Source: G963665495 sp963677785
Lineage (GTDB): Bacteria; Desulfobacterota; Desulfovibrionia; Desulfovibrionales; Desulfovibrionaceae
Reading direction: 5' to 3'
Length of the DNA: 64,000 nt
Assembly (NCBI GenBank): GCA_963677785.2
Contig: CAXXDH010000003.1
Span: forward strand, 1,550,001-1,614,000
Shown: positions 16,976 through 25,116 of the stretch, piece after piece
Numbering within the stretch: the first letter of the stretch is position 1
How the letters are laid out: each line of letters opens with the position of its first letter
Made by a program: the position numbers and the translations under genes
Notes under the pieces: generated by a model
Seen by the model: only the letters and a program-made list of their open reading frames with translations
Told to the model about the DNA's origin: nothing
The model's database searches: none

Positions 16976-17845
16976 GTGAGCCAGCTCTCTTTTCCCCGGC
17001 CGACGCGACAAGGCGGGTTTTTTCTCATCGCCTTGCTGGGCATTGTTGTAGGCGCCATCAATTACGGCAACAACCTCGGCCTGCTGCTGAGCTTTCTGTT
17101 CATCGGCGGTTGCGCCGCCTCATTGCTGCATACGCGCGCATTTGCCAAAGCCGTCGAGGTGGGGTTCGCAGGAGCTGAGCCCGTTTTTGCCGGAGAGGAG
17201 GCCCGGTTTACCTTCAGTGTTGCGGCGCCCGAGCCGGGGCATCTGCTGCAGGCCGGTTTTTCAGGCAGTCCGCGGCAGGATGTTTTGCCGGAGGAGAATT
17301 CCCCGACCATGGCCACCATTCCTTGTCCGGCGCCGGTTCGGGGGCTGTTTCGTCCGGGCCCGCTGCAAGTGCGTACGTGCTATCCCCTGGGGCTGTTCGA
17401 GCTACGCCGTACGCTGGAAACGGATGCCGCGTGCGTGGTTTATCCCAGGCCCTACGCGGAAGCCATGGCCCTGCCCGAGGGCGGTCTGGGGGAAGGGGAG
17501 GGCGAACCCGCCGGACCGGGCGTGGACGATTTCGCCGGACTGCGGGCCTACATTCCGGGGGATCCGCTCCAACGGGTGGCCTGGAAGGTCTCTTCGCGCG
17601 GGCACGGGCTGCAGACAAAGGAATTTCACGCGTTGTCCGGACAAAATCCGCTGCTGGACTGGTACCTGCTGCCCGAAGCGGACACGGAAACCCGTCTTTC
17701 CATGCTCTGCCGTATGCTTTTGACGGCGGAAGAAAACGGCCAGGCCTACGGTTTGCGCCTGCCCACCGGCGAGATCGCGCCGGAGAGCGGACCGCGGCAT
17801 CTGCAGCGCTGCCTGCGGGAGCTGGCCCTGTTTTCTTTCGAATAA
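16976..17845 (+). CDS. DUF58 membrane protein, MoxR partner
   Basis: 289 residues with GTG start (16976; AAGG eight bases upstream). Two hydrophobic segments at the N-terminus (FLIALLGIVVGAIN and GLLLSFLFIGGCAASLL) anchor a cytosolic or periplasmic domain; the DUF58 signature DFAGLRAYIPGDPLQRVAWKVSSR is at about 183-208. Proteins of this family are encoded with MoxR ATPases and are often linked to envelope or metal-insertion functions, but the exact role is unknown. It is the second gene of a two-gene operon. Confidence 0.88.
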   Translation: MSQLSFPRPTRQGGFFLIALLGIVVGAINYGNNLGLLLSFLFIGGCAASLLHTRAFAKAVEVGFAGAEPVFAGEEARFTFSVAAPEPGHLLQAGFSGSPRQDVLPEENSPTMATIPCPAPVRGLFRPGPLQVRTCYPLGLFELRRTLETDAACVVYPRPYAEAMALPEGGLGEGEGEPAGPGVDDFAGLRAYIPGDPLQRVAWKVSSRGHGLQTKEFHALSGQNPLLDWYLLPEADTETRLSMLCRMLLTAEENGQAYGLRLPTGEIAPESGPRHLQRCLRELALFSFE

Positions 17846-17886
17846 TAATCGGCCATCGAGGCCCCGGTGCGGCCCAAGGAGAAAGA

Positions 17887-18834
17887 ATGATCATCAGCGC
17901 CAGCCGCCGGACGGACTTGCCCGCATTTCACGCCAAATGGTTCATGGAGCGCGTACGCGCCGGATACTGCCGTGTACGCAATCCGTTCAATCCGGCCCAG
18001 GTCTCGCGCATTTCCCTGAACCCGGCGGACGTGGACGCAATAGTGTTCTGGACCCGGTTTCCCCGGCCCTTGCTGCCCTGGCTGGACGAATTGGAAGATC
18101 GGGGCTTTCGCTATTATTTTCTGTTCACTCTGCTGGATTACCCGCGCGTACTGGAACCCGGAACGCCGCGTACGGGCGCCGCGATACGCGTCTTTCAGGA
18201 GCTCGCCCGGCGTATCGGACCCGAGCGGGTCATCTGGCGCTACGATCCCATCGTGCCCAGCACGGTCACGGACGCGGCCTTTCACCTGCGGACCTTTGAG
18301 AAGCTCAGCGCGGCTCTGGCAGGACATACGCGCCGCTGTGTGGTCAGCGTACTGGAGAATTACCGCAAGATCCGCGCTCGGATGGCGGCTCTCGACCCCC
18401 TCGGCGTCCGGCTGCTCGAACCCGAGCCGGGGTCCATGGAAACACTTTTCGGCAAAATGGCGGCCTGCGCGCAGAGCCGGGGCATGGAACTGCGGGCCTG
18501 CGCACAGGAAACCGACTACAGCGCCTGGGGCGTACGTCCGAACCGCTGCGTGGACCCGGAACTGCTCAACAGCCTCTTTGGCCTGCAGCTGCCCCTGGAA
18601 AAGGACCCGAGCCAGCGTACGCACTGCGGCTGCGCCCCGAGCCGGGATATCGGCGCCTACGATACGTGCGGCTTTGGCTGCGCCTATTGCTACGCCAACA
18701 GCAACTTTGCCCGCAGCCGGGAAAAACTGCGCGGGCAGGATGTTTCGGCCGAATCCCTGGGAGAGTCCACGGCATGCAACGGCGCGGAAAAAACGTCAGG
18801 GCCGGCAGTGCGGCAGTTGTCGCTGTTCTCTTGA
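17887..18834 (+). CDS. DUF1848 protein with CxxCxYCYA cluster motif
   Basis: 315 residues, ATG 17887 with AAGGAG five bases upstream. The N-terminus MIISASRRTDLPAFHAKWF and VFWTRFPRPL, then IWRYDPIVPS, are hallmarks of DUF1848. The C-terminal Cys motif (CGCAPSRDIGAYDTCGFGC-AYCYAN, about 265-290) resembles iron-sulfur ligation in radical SAM-like spore-lyase relatives. The biochemical function is not known. The final 35 residues are low complexity. It stands 41 bases after DUF58 and may be read through from it. Confidence 0.88.
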   Translation: MIISASRRTDLPAFHAKWFMERVRAGYCRVRNPFNPAQVSRISLNPADVDAIVFWTRFPRPLLPWLDELEDRGFRYYFLFTLLDYPRVLEPGTPRTGAAIRVFQELARRIGPERVIWRYDPIVPSTVTDAAFHLRTFEKLSAALAGHTRRCVVSVLENYRKIRARMAALDPLGVRLLEPEPGSMETLFGKMAACAQSRGMELRACAQETDYSAWGVRPNRCVDPELLNSLFGLQLPLEKDPSQRTHCGCAPSRDIGAYDTCGFGCAYCYANSNFARSREKLRGQDVSAESLGESTACNGAEKTSGPAVRQLSLFS

Positions 18835-18859
18835 ATGCGTGTGGAGCAGCAGGTAACCA

Positions 18860-19198
18860 ATGGCGATTTTTATGAGATCGAAGTCGGAGAACAGCATGAG
18901 CAAGCATCTTGATATTGCACTGGATATGGCACAGGCGCTGAAAAAGTTTGGCGTAGTGGATGCAGTAACGATGCATGAGATCGAAACGCTTTGCCTGCCT
19001 CCGAAGCCTCGTTTTGATGCCTAAGACATCAAACGGTTGCGAACTACGGCGAAAATGAGCCAGGCCGTCTTTGCCGCACTGCTCAATGTGGGCGTTTCAA
19101 CAGTGCAGCAGTGGGAGACGGGCAGGAAAAAGCCCAGTGGCCCCTCGCTCAAACTGCTTGATCTGTTGGACAGAAAGGGCGTTGACGTCTTGCTGTGA
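18860..19198 (+). pseudogene. HigA/XRE-type antitoxin gene with an in-frame stop
   Basis: Reading from ATG 18860, the frame gives an N-terminal part ending LCLPPKPRFDA, then TAA (19022-19024), then continues in the same frame as DIKRLRTTAKMSQAVFAALL, a helix-turn-helix with VSTVQQWETGRKKPSGPSLKLLDLLDRKG, to TGA 19196. In family members this junction is continuous (PP-x-x-x-x-x-x-DI-RIR), with a Glu where the stop is; GAA to TAA would explain it. No RelE/HigB-like toxin gene flanks it. Either a point nonsense mutation has killed an orphan antitoxin, or the C-terminal half restarts at ATG 19060 or nearby. Confidence 0.75.
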
Positions 19199-19241
19199 GT
19201 CTGGTCGATCTGAAGCAATGCAAGAGCAGAGCGCGCGAAAG

Positions 19242-19961
19242 TTACGCCTGGGTGGTTAAGCAGCCGGAAGCAAAGCCGTTGGCTCGCAGCGCGTCGCGTT
19301 GCAGCGGGCTCAGGCGTCCCTTTTCGATGACGCAGAGCCGGTCCGCGATGGCGTCCAGAAAAGGCCAGTCGTGAGAGACGATGCAAAGGGGCTGGTCCAG
19401 CGTACGCAGTATTTCCAGCAATCGCTCGCGGGTGGGCGGATCCAGTTCGTTTGTGGGCTCGTCCAGAAAGAGCACCTCAGGCTCCATGGCCAGCACCGTG
19501 GCCAGAGATACGAGCTTTTTTTCTCCGCCCGAGAGCCGGTGGGTGATCCGCTTGGCGAAATCCGCCAGGTTGAGCCGGTCCAGGGCCGCGTAGGCCGCTT
19601 CCTTGGCTTCTTTGGGGGACTTGCCCAGATTCAGGGGGCCGAAGCTGACGTCTTCGAGCACCGTGGGCAGGAACAACTGGTCGTCAGCGCTCTGAAACAC
19701 AAAGCCGATGCCCCGGCGCAGCGCAACAAAGTCCTTTTCCGTGCGTATGGAAACTCCCTTGAAAAGAATGTCTCCGGACTGCGGTCGCAAAAGTCCCATG
19801 ATGCAATGCAGCAGGGTGGTTTTGCCGCTGCCGTTGTGCCCGACAAGGCCGACGCGTTCGTTGCGCAGCAGAAAATCGGCGGCTTGCAGCACGGGCGGGC
19901 GGCCGTGATAGCCGAAGGTCAGGTTGCGGGTTTCCACAAAAGGGGTTGCTTCAGCGGTCAT
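19242..19961 (-). CDS. nikO: ECF-type nickel/cobalt transporter ATPase
   Basis: 239-residue ATPase of an energy-coupling-factor transporter. Walker A is GHNGSGKTTLL, the Q-loop FVFQSADDQLF is typical of CbiO/NikO, the signature is LSGGEKKLVSLA and Walker B VLFLDEPTNELD. The start codon overlaps the end of the permease gene by four bases (ATGA-type). It is the last gene of nikM-L-K-Q-O. The metal is assigned as nickel because of the accompanying NikK and NikL, which are absent from cobalt-type CbiMNQO systems. Confidence 0.9.
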   Translation of the reverse strand: MTAEATPFVETRNLTFGYHGRPPVLQAADFLLRNERVGLVGHNGSGKTTLLHCIMGLLRPQSGDILFKGVSIRTEKDFVALRRGIGFVFQSADDQLFLPTVLEDVSFGPLNLGKSPKEAKEAAYAALDRLNLADFAKRITHRLSGGEKKLVSLATVLAMEPEVLFLDEPTNELDPPTRERLLEILRTLDQPLCIVSHDWPFLDAIADRLCVIEKGRLSPLQRDALRANGFASGCLTTQA

Positions 19962-20716
19962 ACGACGCACTCCATGCAGGCCAGAGCCAGGGCAGAGCCG
20001 ATACCGGCCAGCAGCAGGCAGATATCCGCCTTGCGGAGTTTGAAGACCCGCAGGCTGTGGAATCTGCCGCTGAATCCGCGCAGCAGCATGGCCTGGTAGA
20101 CCCGTTCCGAACGGTCCCAACTGCGGACCAGGGTCATGGCGAAAAGGTTGGCGAAAGTACGATAGGTGTGCAGGCTGTTTTTGGGCACAAATCCGCGCAT
20201 CAGAGCGGCACGGTGCATACGCTGGTATTCGGCGCCGATGACGAAGATGTAGCGGTAGGTGAGCAGCAGCAGCCAGCAGAGCTTTGGCGGCAGCCGCAGG
20301 GCCTGCAGCGCGTATCCGAGATCCGGTACGGGAGAGGTGGAGACAAGCGCGATGAACGCCAGCAGAATGGCGTTGCATTTCAGCGTGATCAGCCCGGCCA
20401 GAGCCAGGCCGCTGTGGCTGGCGGCCAGAGGGCCGAGCGTAAGGGCCGGAGTGCCCGGGTAGGTGAACGGCAGCACCAGCCAGAGAAAAAACACAAAACC
20501 GTTGACCGCGAGCAGCCGCAGGGCCACTGAGCGCAGCGGAAGCCGCGCGGCCAGAACGAGAACGACGCCCAGGCCGAGACCAGCCCAGGCTGCGGGTACC
20601 GACGTATTGCAGGCCAGCACAAGCGAAAGCGCGGCAGCGGTCAGGATTTTGGGGCGCGGATCCGCGCGGTGCAGAAAACTTGTTCCCTGGCTGAAACGTT
20701 CTTGGGGCAGGCCCAT
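19958..20716 (-). CDS. nikQ: ECF transporter transmembrane component NikQ/CbiQ
   Basis: 252-residue membrane coupling subunit (T component) with about six hydrophobic segments. The two coupling-helix Arg-Gly motifs are present as AALMRGFVPKN and AMLLRGFSGRF, which contact the ATPase. The N-terminus FLHRADPRPKILTAAALSLVLA is typical of CbiQ. It overlaps nikO by four bases and lies 64 bases after nikK. Confidence 0.9.
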   Translation of the reverse strand: MGLPQERFSQGTSFLHRADPRPKILTAAALSLVLACNTSVPAAWAGLGLGVVLVLAARLPLRSVALRLLAVNGFVFFLWLVLPFTYPGTPALTLGPLAASHSGLALAGLITLKCNAILLAFIALVSTSPVPDLGYALQALRLPPKLCWLLLLTYRYIFVIGAEYQRMHRAALMRGFVPKNSLHTYRTFANLFAMTLVRSWDRSERVYQAMLLRGFSGRFHSLRVFKLRKADICLLLAGIGSALALACMECVV

Positions 20717-20780
20717 GCGTGCTTTCTCCTTCCGGCGTCCTTCCCGGACGCCGGAAGGATTCTATACGGGAAAACCCTGA

Positions 20781-21554
20781 CTATTGCCAGGGCGCCATTT
20801 GTATCCAGAGAACGGCGCCGAGCTCAACGCCCTTGTCGTTGCCGTCGGGATCTTTGAGTTTGAAATCGGCTTCATTCAGGGCCGCGAATCCCCACCAGCC
20901 GGCGCGCGGGCAGCAAAAACTGAAAATACCCTGTTCGTCCGCCTTGAGCACGTAGGTGACGTGGTAATCGCTGGCCGGAGTGAGCTTTTTGTCCTGATTG
21001 TAGTATTCGATTTCGACTTCCGCATTGGGTACGGGCTTGCCGTCCAGTTTGACCTGGCCGGTGAAAATGTAGCCCTCATAGGCGCCGAACGGGCGGGTCA
21101 GGGGCACGATCTCGGTTTTCAGTCCCAGTTCCGTGTCCCAGCCTTCTTCCTCGCCAAAGGCGGCCACGATGGTTTTTGTGTAGTGGATGATGGAAACATC
21201 CTCGGCGGGCTCCCAGTAGGGAACGGGTTCCATGGCGAACTGGTACACGCCCGGGCGTTTGACTTTGTACGTGGTCTTCCAGGCCTGGTGGTCCATTACC
21301 TTGGTTTCCTGCAGAGTGGAGAGCAGGTCTTCGCTTTTGCCGTCAAAAAACACGCTGAACTGTTTGGGCTTCACCAGGTCCATGCCGTGGCCTTCGAACG
21401 GATGGGAAAAGGACAAGGTAAGTTCCAGATTTTTGTCGGCAGGTTCCAGCACGGATTTGTCGGGGATGAGCATGCCGAAATGGGCGTATGCGATGCTGTT
21501 CCCGAGCATAAAAAAGCAAAATACGGCAGCGAACATGATACACTTTTTCATCAT
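20781..21554 (-). CDS. nikK: Periplasmic DUF4198 protein, NikK-like
   Basis: 257 residues; ATG 21554 preceded by AGGGAG. The signal peptide ends at SIAYA, so the mature protein would begin with His (HFGMLIPDKSVL), a likely metal ligand. It is a DUF4198 protein, an all-beta periplasmic domain found as NikK in nickel ECF transporters of deltaproteobacteria, where it is thought to help capture or hand over nickel. Typical positions: FSHPFEGHGMDL, FDGKSEDL, GYIFTGQVKLDGKPVPNAEVEIEYYN. It lies between nikL and nikQ. Confidence 0.85.
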   Translation of the reverse strand: MMKKCIMFAAVFCFFMLGNSIAYAHFGMLIPDKSVLEPADKNLELTLSFSHPFEGHGMDLVKPKQFSVFFDGKSEDLLSTLQETKVMDHQAWKTTYKVKRPGVYQFAMEPVPYWEPAEDVSIIHYTKTIVAAFGEEEGWDTELGLKTEIVPLTRPFGAYEGYIFTGQVKLDGKPVPNAEVEIEYYNQDKKLTPASDYHVTYVLKADEQGIFSFCCPRAGWWGFAALNEADFKLKDPDGNDKGVELGAVLWIQMAPWQ

Positions 21555-21618
21555 TTTTCTCCCTAAATAAAATAAAATAGTAAATCGTAACACCTGAAAC
21601 AAAAAAAAGAGGACGGCG

Positions 21619-22260
21619 TTATTTGTCGTCCCGTTTGGAACGCAGATAGGCCAGCATACCGGCGAAGCCGACGAGATAGCCGATGCCGCCGATGATGTCG
21701 CTCATCCTGATTTTTTCCTGAGATTCCAAAAGGATTTTCTTTAATGGGGCGATTTTTTTGTCCACGGCGGAGGCCACGATTTTTTCCAGCGCGGCCTTGT
21801 CGGTCGTACTGGAGGCGGCATCGGCCGGAACGGTGAGCGGCTTGTCGGGCTGGGAGCCTGGGGTCGGAGCAAAGGCGGCTTCAGGTGCCGCGGGTTGGGG
21901 GGCAGCGGAAGTATTGTTCAGATATTCCTCGGCCTCGAGCAGCCATTCACCGCGGTGTCCTTCACCGGCGTTCAGGATTATCTGCAAGCCCTTGGTCGCC
22001 TTTTGGGCTGCTTCGGGCAAGGGGAAACGGAAAATGCCTTTTTTGTCTGTCTGTCCTTGCAACAGCAGGGCGCCGGTTGCCGCATCCTTGACCTCCACCT
22101 TGCAATTCATGCAGGGGCGGCCGGAAGAAAACGAACTTTCAGTGATTACTTCATTGCCCTCGGTGTAGGCGAAAATCATGGCCCTGTGCGCACTTGCAGG
22201 TATGGCCTGCAGCAGAACGGCCAGGACCGCGGCAAACAGCACGTACGTCATTGTGCGCAT
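21619..22260 (-). CDS. nikL: NikL-like nickel transporter accessory protein
   Basis: 213 residues; ATG 22260 with AAGGAGAG upstream. The signal peptide ends at PASA, which would leave an N-terminal His (HRAMIFAYTEG). A small beta domain with a CxxC pair (RPCMNCKVEV) follows, then an Ala/Pro linker (about 125-160), a short coiled stretch, and one C-terminal membrane helix (GIGYLVGFAGMLAYL) ending in a basic tail. This architecture matches NikL (CbiL-like) of ECF nickel systems. Assignment rests on gene order and shape. Confidence 0.78.
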   Translation of the reverse strand: MRTMTYVLFAAVLAVLLQAIPASAHRAMIFAYTEGNEVITESSFSSGRPCMNCKVEVKDAATGALLLQGQTDKKGIFRFPLPEAAQKATKGLQIILNAGEGHRGEWLLEAEEYLNNTSAAPQPAAPEAAFAPTPGSQPDKPLTVPADAASSTTDKAALEKIVASAVDKKIAPLKKILLESQEKIRMSDIIGGIGYLVGFAGMLAYLRSKRDDK

Positions 22261-22291
22261 TGCTCTCTCCTTGGTTGGCGGATTGGCTTGG

Positions 22292-22909
22292 TCAGGCAAG
22301 GCTGGGGGCCACGGGCATGCCCAGCAGTTCGGGCTGCACCTTGCGCACGAATTTGACCGCGAACAGCGTAATGAATCCTTCAATAAGCATGATCGGCGAA
22401 TTGCCGAGGATGACCAGCTTGGCGGTGTCCACAAAGCCCGATGAGGTCAGCGTCAAGGCGGTGGCCATGAGCAGGGCGCTGGCCAGAACGGAGAAAAAGC
22501 CCGCACCAAAGGCCGCGGCCGTACCGGCAAACGCGCCGCGCTGCAGCAATGGCCGGCAGATGATGCCCGCCAGCAGGGCCGGGATGGCCATGTCGCAGGT
22601 GTTGACCCCGAGCACGGCCAGGCCGCCGAACTGGAACAGCACCGCCTGCAGAAACAGGGCGACCAGGATGGCCGGGAAACAGGCCCAGCCCAGTACGATG
22701 CCGAGCAGGCCGTTGAGAATCAAATGCGCGCTGGACGGGCCGATGGGGACGTGGATAAGGGATGCGACGAAAAAAGCGGCGGACAACATGGCTACGCTCA
22801 TGATCCGGTCGTAATCCATTTTGCGCAAACCAATGGCCGTGCCCGCCCCGGCCAACACCCAGCCTCCGGCCAAAACCGGAATGGAAAGTACGCCTTCCGA
22901 AATATGCAT
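22292..22909 (-). CDS. nikM: ECF transporter substrate-specific component NikM/CbiM
   Basis: 205-residue membrane S component with about six to seven helices. The N-terminus MHISEGVLS holds the His2 that coordinates Ni or Co in this family, and HVPIGPSSAHLILNGLLGIVLG is the conserved core with the second His. It is the first gene of the operon, with a promoter and palindrome at 22948-22976. NikN is not present; NikK/NikL take its place. Confidence 0.93.
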   Translation of the reverse strand: MHISEGVLSIPVLAGGWVLAGAGTAIGLRKMDYDRIMSVAMLSAAFFVASLIHVPIGPSSAHLILNGLLGIVLGWACFPAILVALFLQAVLFQFGGLAVLGVNTCDMAIPALLAGIICRPLLQRGAFAGTAAAFGAGFFSVLASALLMATALTLTSSGFVDTAKLVILGNSPIMLIEGFITLFAVKFVRKVQPELLGMPVAPSLA

Positions 22910-22947
22910 GCGATCTCCTTGCCGCCCACTCCGGGCAGTCGCAGGAA

Positions 22948-22976
22948 GTAATACGTTTTTGTAACTAGTAGTTAAA
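22948..22976 (-). promoter_or_regulatory. nikM promoter with overlapping palindrome
   Basis: On the minus strand TTTAAC (22971-22976) and TATTAC (22948-22953) are spaced by 17 bases, ending about 40 bases before ATG. A 13-base perfect palindrome TAACTAGTAGTTA (22962-22974) overlaps the -35, a position suited to a repressor such as a nickel-responsive regulator. The sequence is not an obvious copy of the NikR consensus. Confidence 0.5.
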
Positions 22977-23064
22977 TATCACTACCAAACTGGTGCGTCA
23001 AGCATACGTCGAAAATAAAAGATATAACTTATTGAAATTGAAAGATAGATTAGGGATTTGCAGC

Positions 23065-23110
23065 TTTGCGGCAACAGCCTCCGGTCGGCAACCGGGGCTG
23101 TTGCCGCAAA
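23065..23110. other. Long perfect hairpin between nikM and the glycosyltransferase
   Basis: TTTGCGGCAACAGCC (23065-23079) pairs with GGCTGTTGCCGCAAA (23096-23110), and inside it CCGGT (23081-23085) pairs with ACCGG (23091-23095). It has no clean T tract on either strand; it could be a bidirectional transcription stop for the minus-strand glycosyltransferase transcript or a protein-binding site. Nothing else is seen in this roughly 300-base gap apart from the nikM promoter. Confidence 0.6.
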
Positions 23111-23207
23111 AGGTTTTACAGGCTGTTGAACAATGTACGGTTGCTGAGGAAAAGGCAAAAAAAATGTACAACAGTCCCTGATCTTTATCGTGTGTCACAC
23201 ACCCCGG

Positions 23208-24500
23208 TCAGTTTTTCTGCTGCCTGAGAGCGAAGGACGCTTCCTGGCGTTGAAAGCGCATGTTCTTTTCAGATGCTGCAACGGCCGCATAGGTTTCGGC
23301 CGTCTCCTGGGCGTCGTTGTCAATGCCGCGGACGGGGCCGATTCCGCTGCGCAGGGCATGTACCAGGTTTGGGTCCTGAGACAACAGTGTGTAAATATCG
23401 GCAAGTTCACTGGGGCGTGAAGGATCAAAGAGCAGTCCGTTGTGCCCGTGGATGACCACTTCGGGCAGGGCGCCGGACCGCGCCGCCACAACGGGAATGC
23501 CATGGGCGAGGGCTTCGCGCGCGACAAACGAAAAGGTTTCCATGCGCGAGGGCAGCACAAGCACGTCGGTCTGCGAGAAAATCAACCGCAAGTTGCTTTT
23601 TGAAAACCTGCCGTAGTAGGTTACGCGCTTTTCCGGCTGTATCAGGGCTTTGACGCCATTGAAGAAAATGGGGTTGTTTATGCTGCCGTAGAGTTGCAGG
23701 ACCGCCTGGCGGGTGTCGGCCATGTTGAAGGCGTTGACGGCGATGTCCAGCCCTTTGATATGGCAGATGCCGCCCAGGTACGTGAACCGGACGGTCCGGC
23801 TGCGGCGTTTTGGCGGTTGTGCTCCGGGCAGGCGCATGCCGAGATCGGCGCGAATTTCGCTGGCGGCGCGCAGCCCGAACTCGTGGTGTTTGGTTCTGCT
23901 GAAGTCGGACGGATACTGGACATGGTCCAGCAGCGAGAAATGTTTTTTGCTCAGCATGATTCTGCGGCGCAGGTCGCGCAACGGCTCCTGCAGCAGGGGA
24001 AGCTGCAGCATGCGGCGGCGCGTGGTCTGCATGCAACGGACGCATTTATCCAGATCATCCGGCCCGGAACAGACCATGCCGTAGGCGTCCTGCAGGATGG
24101 AACTGGCGCAGAGAAACGAGAAGTCATGGGCCGTATAGACCGTGGGGACGGCCGACTGGTAGGCGGCGTCCAGAACGGCAAAAGAGAGGTTCTGCAGGCT
24201 ATGGATGTGCATCACATCCGGGCGTTCCTGTCGCAGAACCTGGCGTATCATGTGACGGACACGCGGATTGTTGGGCTTGTCCAGTTCGTCCGCCGGGACA
24301 GGAATCTGAATCGTGGGCAAACCTTGAAAGGCGTCGTGAAACGGAGCCAGGGGCATGGTTTTTTCAGGAACAGGCCGTGAAAACAGCACGCGTACGCTGT
24401 GTCCTTGTTGCATGAGGGCTGAGGAGAGTTCAAAGACGTACTGCTCGACACCGGAAATTTTATGGGGCAGAAAATCACTGACAACCATGAGCGCTCGCAT
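23208..24500 (-). CDS. GT4-family glycosyltransferase
   Basis: 430 residues, GT-B fold. N-terminal donor-independent half begins MRALMVVSDFLPHKISGVEQYVFELSSAL; the C-terminal half has RFTYLGGICHIKGLDIAVNAF and the family EX7E-like motif in SRMETFSFVAREALAHGIPVVAARSGALPEV. Such enzymes add sugars to lipopolysaccharide, exopolysaccharide or glycolipids; the acceptor cannot be inferred. AGGAGG lies five bases before ATG 24500. A cluster of Cys (MVCSGPDDLDKCVRCM, about 140-160) is common in this subgroup. It has no polysaccharide genes next to it. Confidence 0.88.
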   Translation of the reverse strand: MRALMVVSDFLPHKISGVEQYVFELSSALMQQGHSVRVLFSRPVPEKTMPLAPFHDAFQGLPTIQIPVPADELDKPNNPRVRHMIRQVLRQERPDVMHIHSLQNLSFAVLDAAYQSAVPTVYTAHDFSFLCASSILQDAYGMVCSGPDDLDKCVRCMQTTRRRMLQLPLLQEPLRDLRRRIMLSKKHFSLLDHVQYPSDFSRTKHHEFGLRAASEIRADLGMRLPGAQPPKRRSRTVRFTYLGGICHIKGLDIAVNAFNMADTRQAVLQLYGSINNPIFFNGVKALIQPEKRVTYYGRFSKSNLRLIFSQTDVLVLPSRMETFSFVAREALAHGIPVVAARSGALPEVVIHGHNGLLFDPSRPSELADIYTLLSQDPNLVHALRSGIGPVRGIDNDAQETAETYAAVAASEKNMRFQRQEASFALRQQKN

Positions 24501-25116
24501 ATGTCCTCCTCTGCGTTTTTCGCGTGATTGTTGTACGCCGTGAGCCCAGCCCCGGCCTGCCTGCGTTATTCATCGGATGTTCTGCGGAATAATTTAGACT
24601 TGAACAGGCGTTATGACAGGATAGCATGCAAAAAAAAACGGAATTTTGACAGGCATGCCGTAAAGTAATGTAACCTGTGCAAGCAGCGAGTTGCATGTTG
24701 CAAAATTGACTGCAGCCCTAAAGAGGGCGGCAAGGCGCTGGAAGTAGAGACGTGTATCTGGAAAAAGCAATTCGTCGGCTGCAAGATTTTTTGCTTTTGT
24801 TAGGGGAGGTTTCCAAATTGTTTACGTGGAGAGTTTGAGCAAGTATTTCAGCAGGCAAGAATTAAGAGAAAAATGGGCCGCAGACGTAGTTTTACTGCGT
24901 CATAGGGCATTTTTCTCTGAAAACGCAGTATGGTGGAATGCAGGCCAAGCGCAGCAGAAAAGAGTTTGGAACCCCTCCCTAAAAAAGAGTAGCCATACAT
25001 GGGGCGCTCCTCCGTCTGTTTTTGCGTATGACTTGTAGCCAAAGTACTACGTATTTGCGCTTTGACTTTGCGGGGCTTTTTTCATACTACTACAGGACAA
25101 TGAACACTGTAACGAA
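24501..25116. other. Divergent intergenic region, no gene seen
   Basis: About 615 bases between divergent genes. A 70-codon plus-strand frame at 24826-25038 has no plausible product and a poor start. The region should contain promoters for both neighbours; just before the response regulator TACTACGTATT and CATACTACTAC repeat the core TACTAC, but no regulator can be named. Confidence 0.4.

Noticed and set aside
24826..25038. 70-codon plus frame in the gap before the NarL-type regulator
   Set aside because: No start signal and a protein sequence without any plausible fold.
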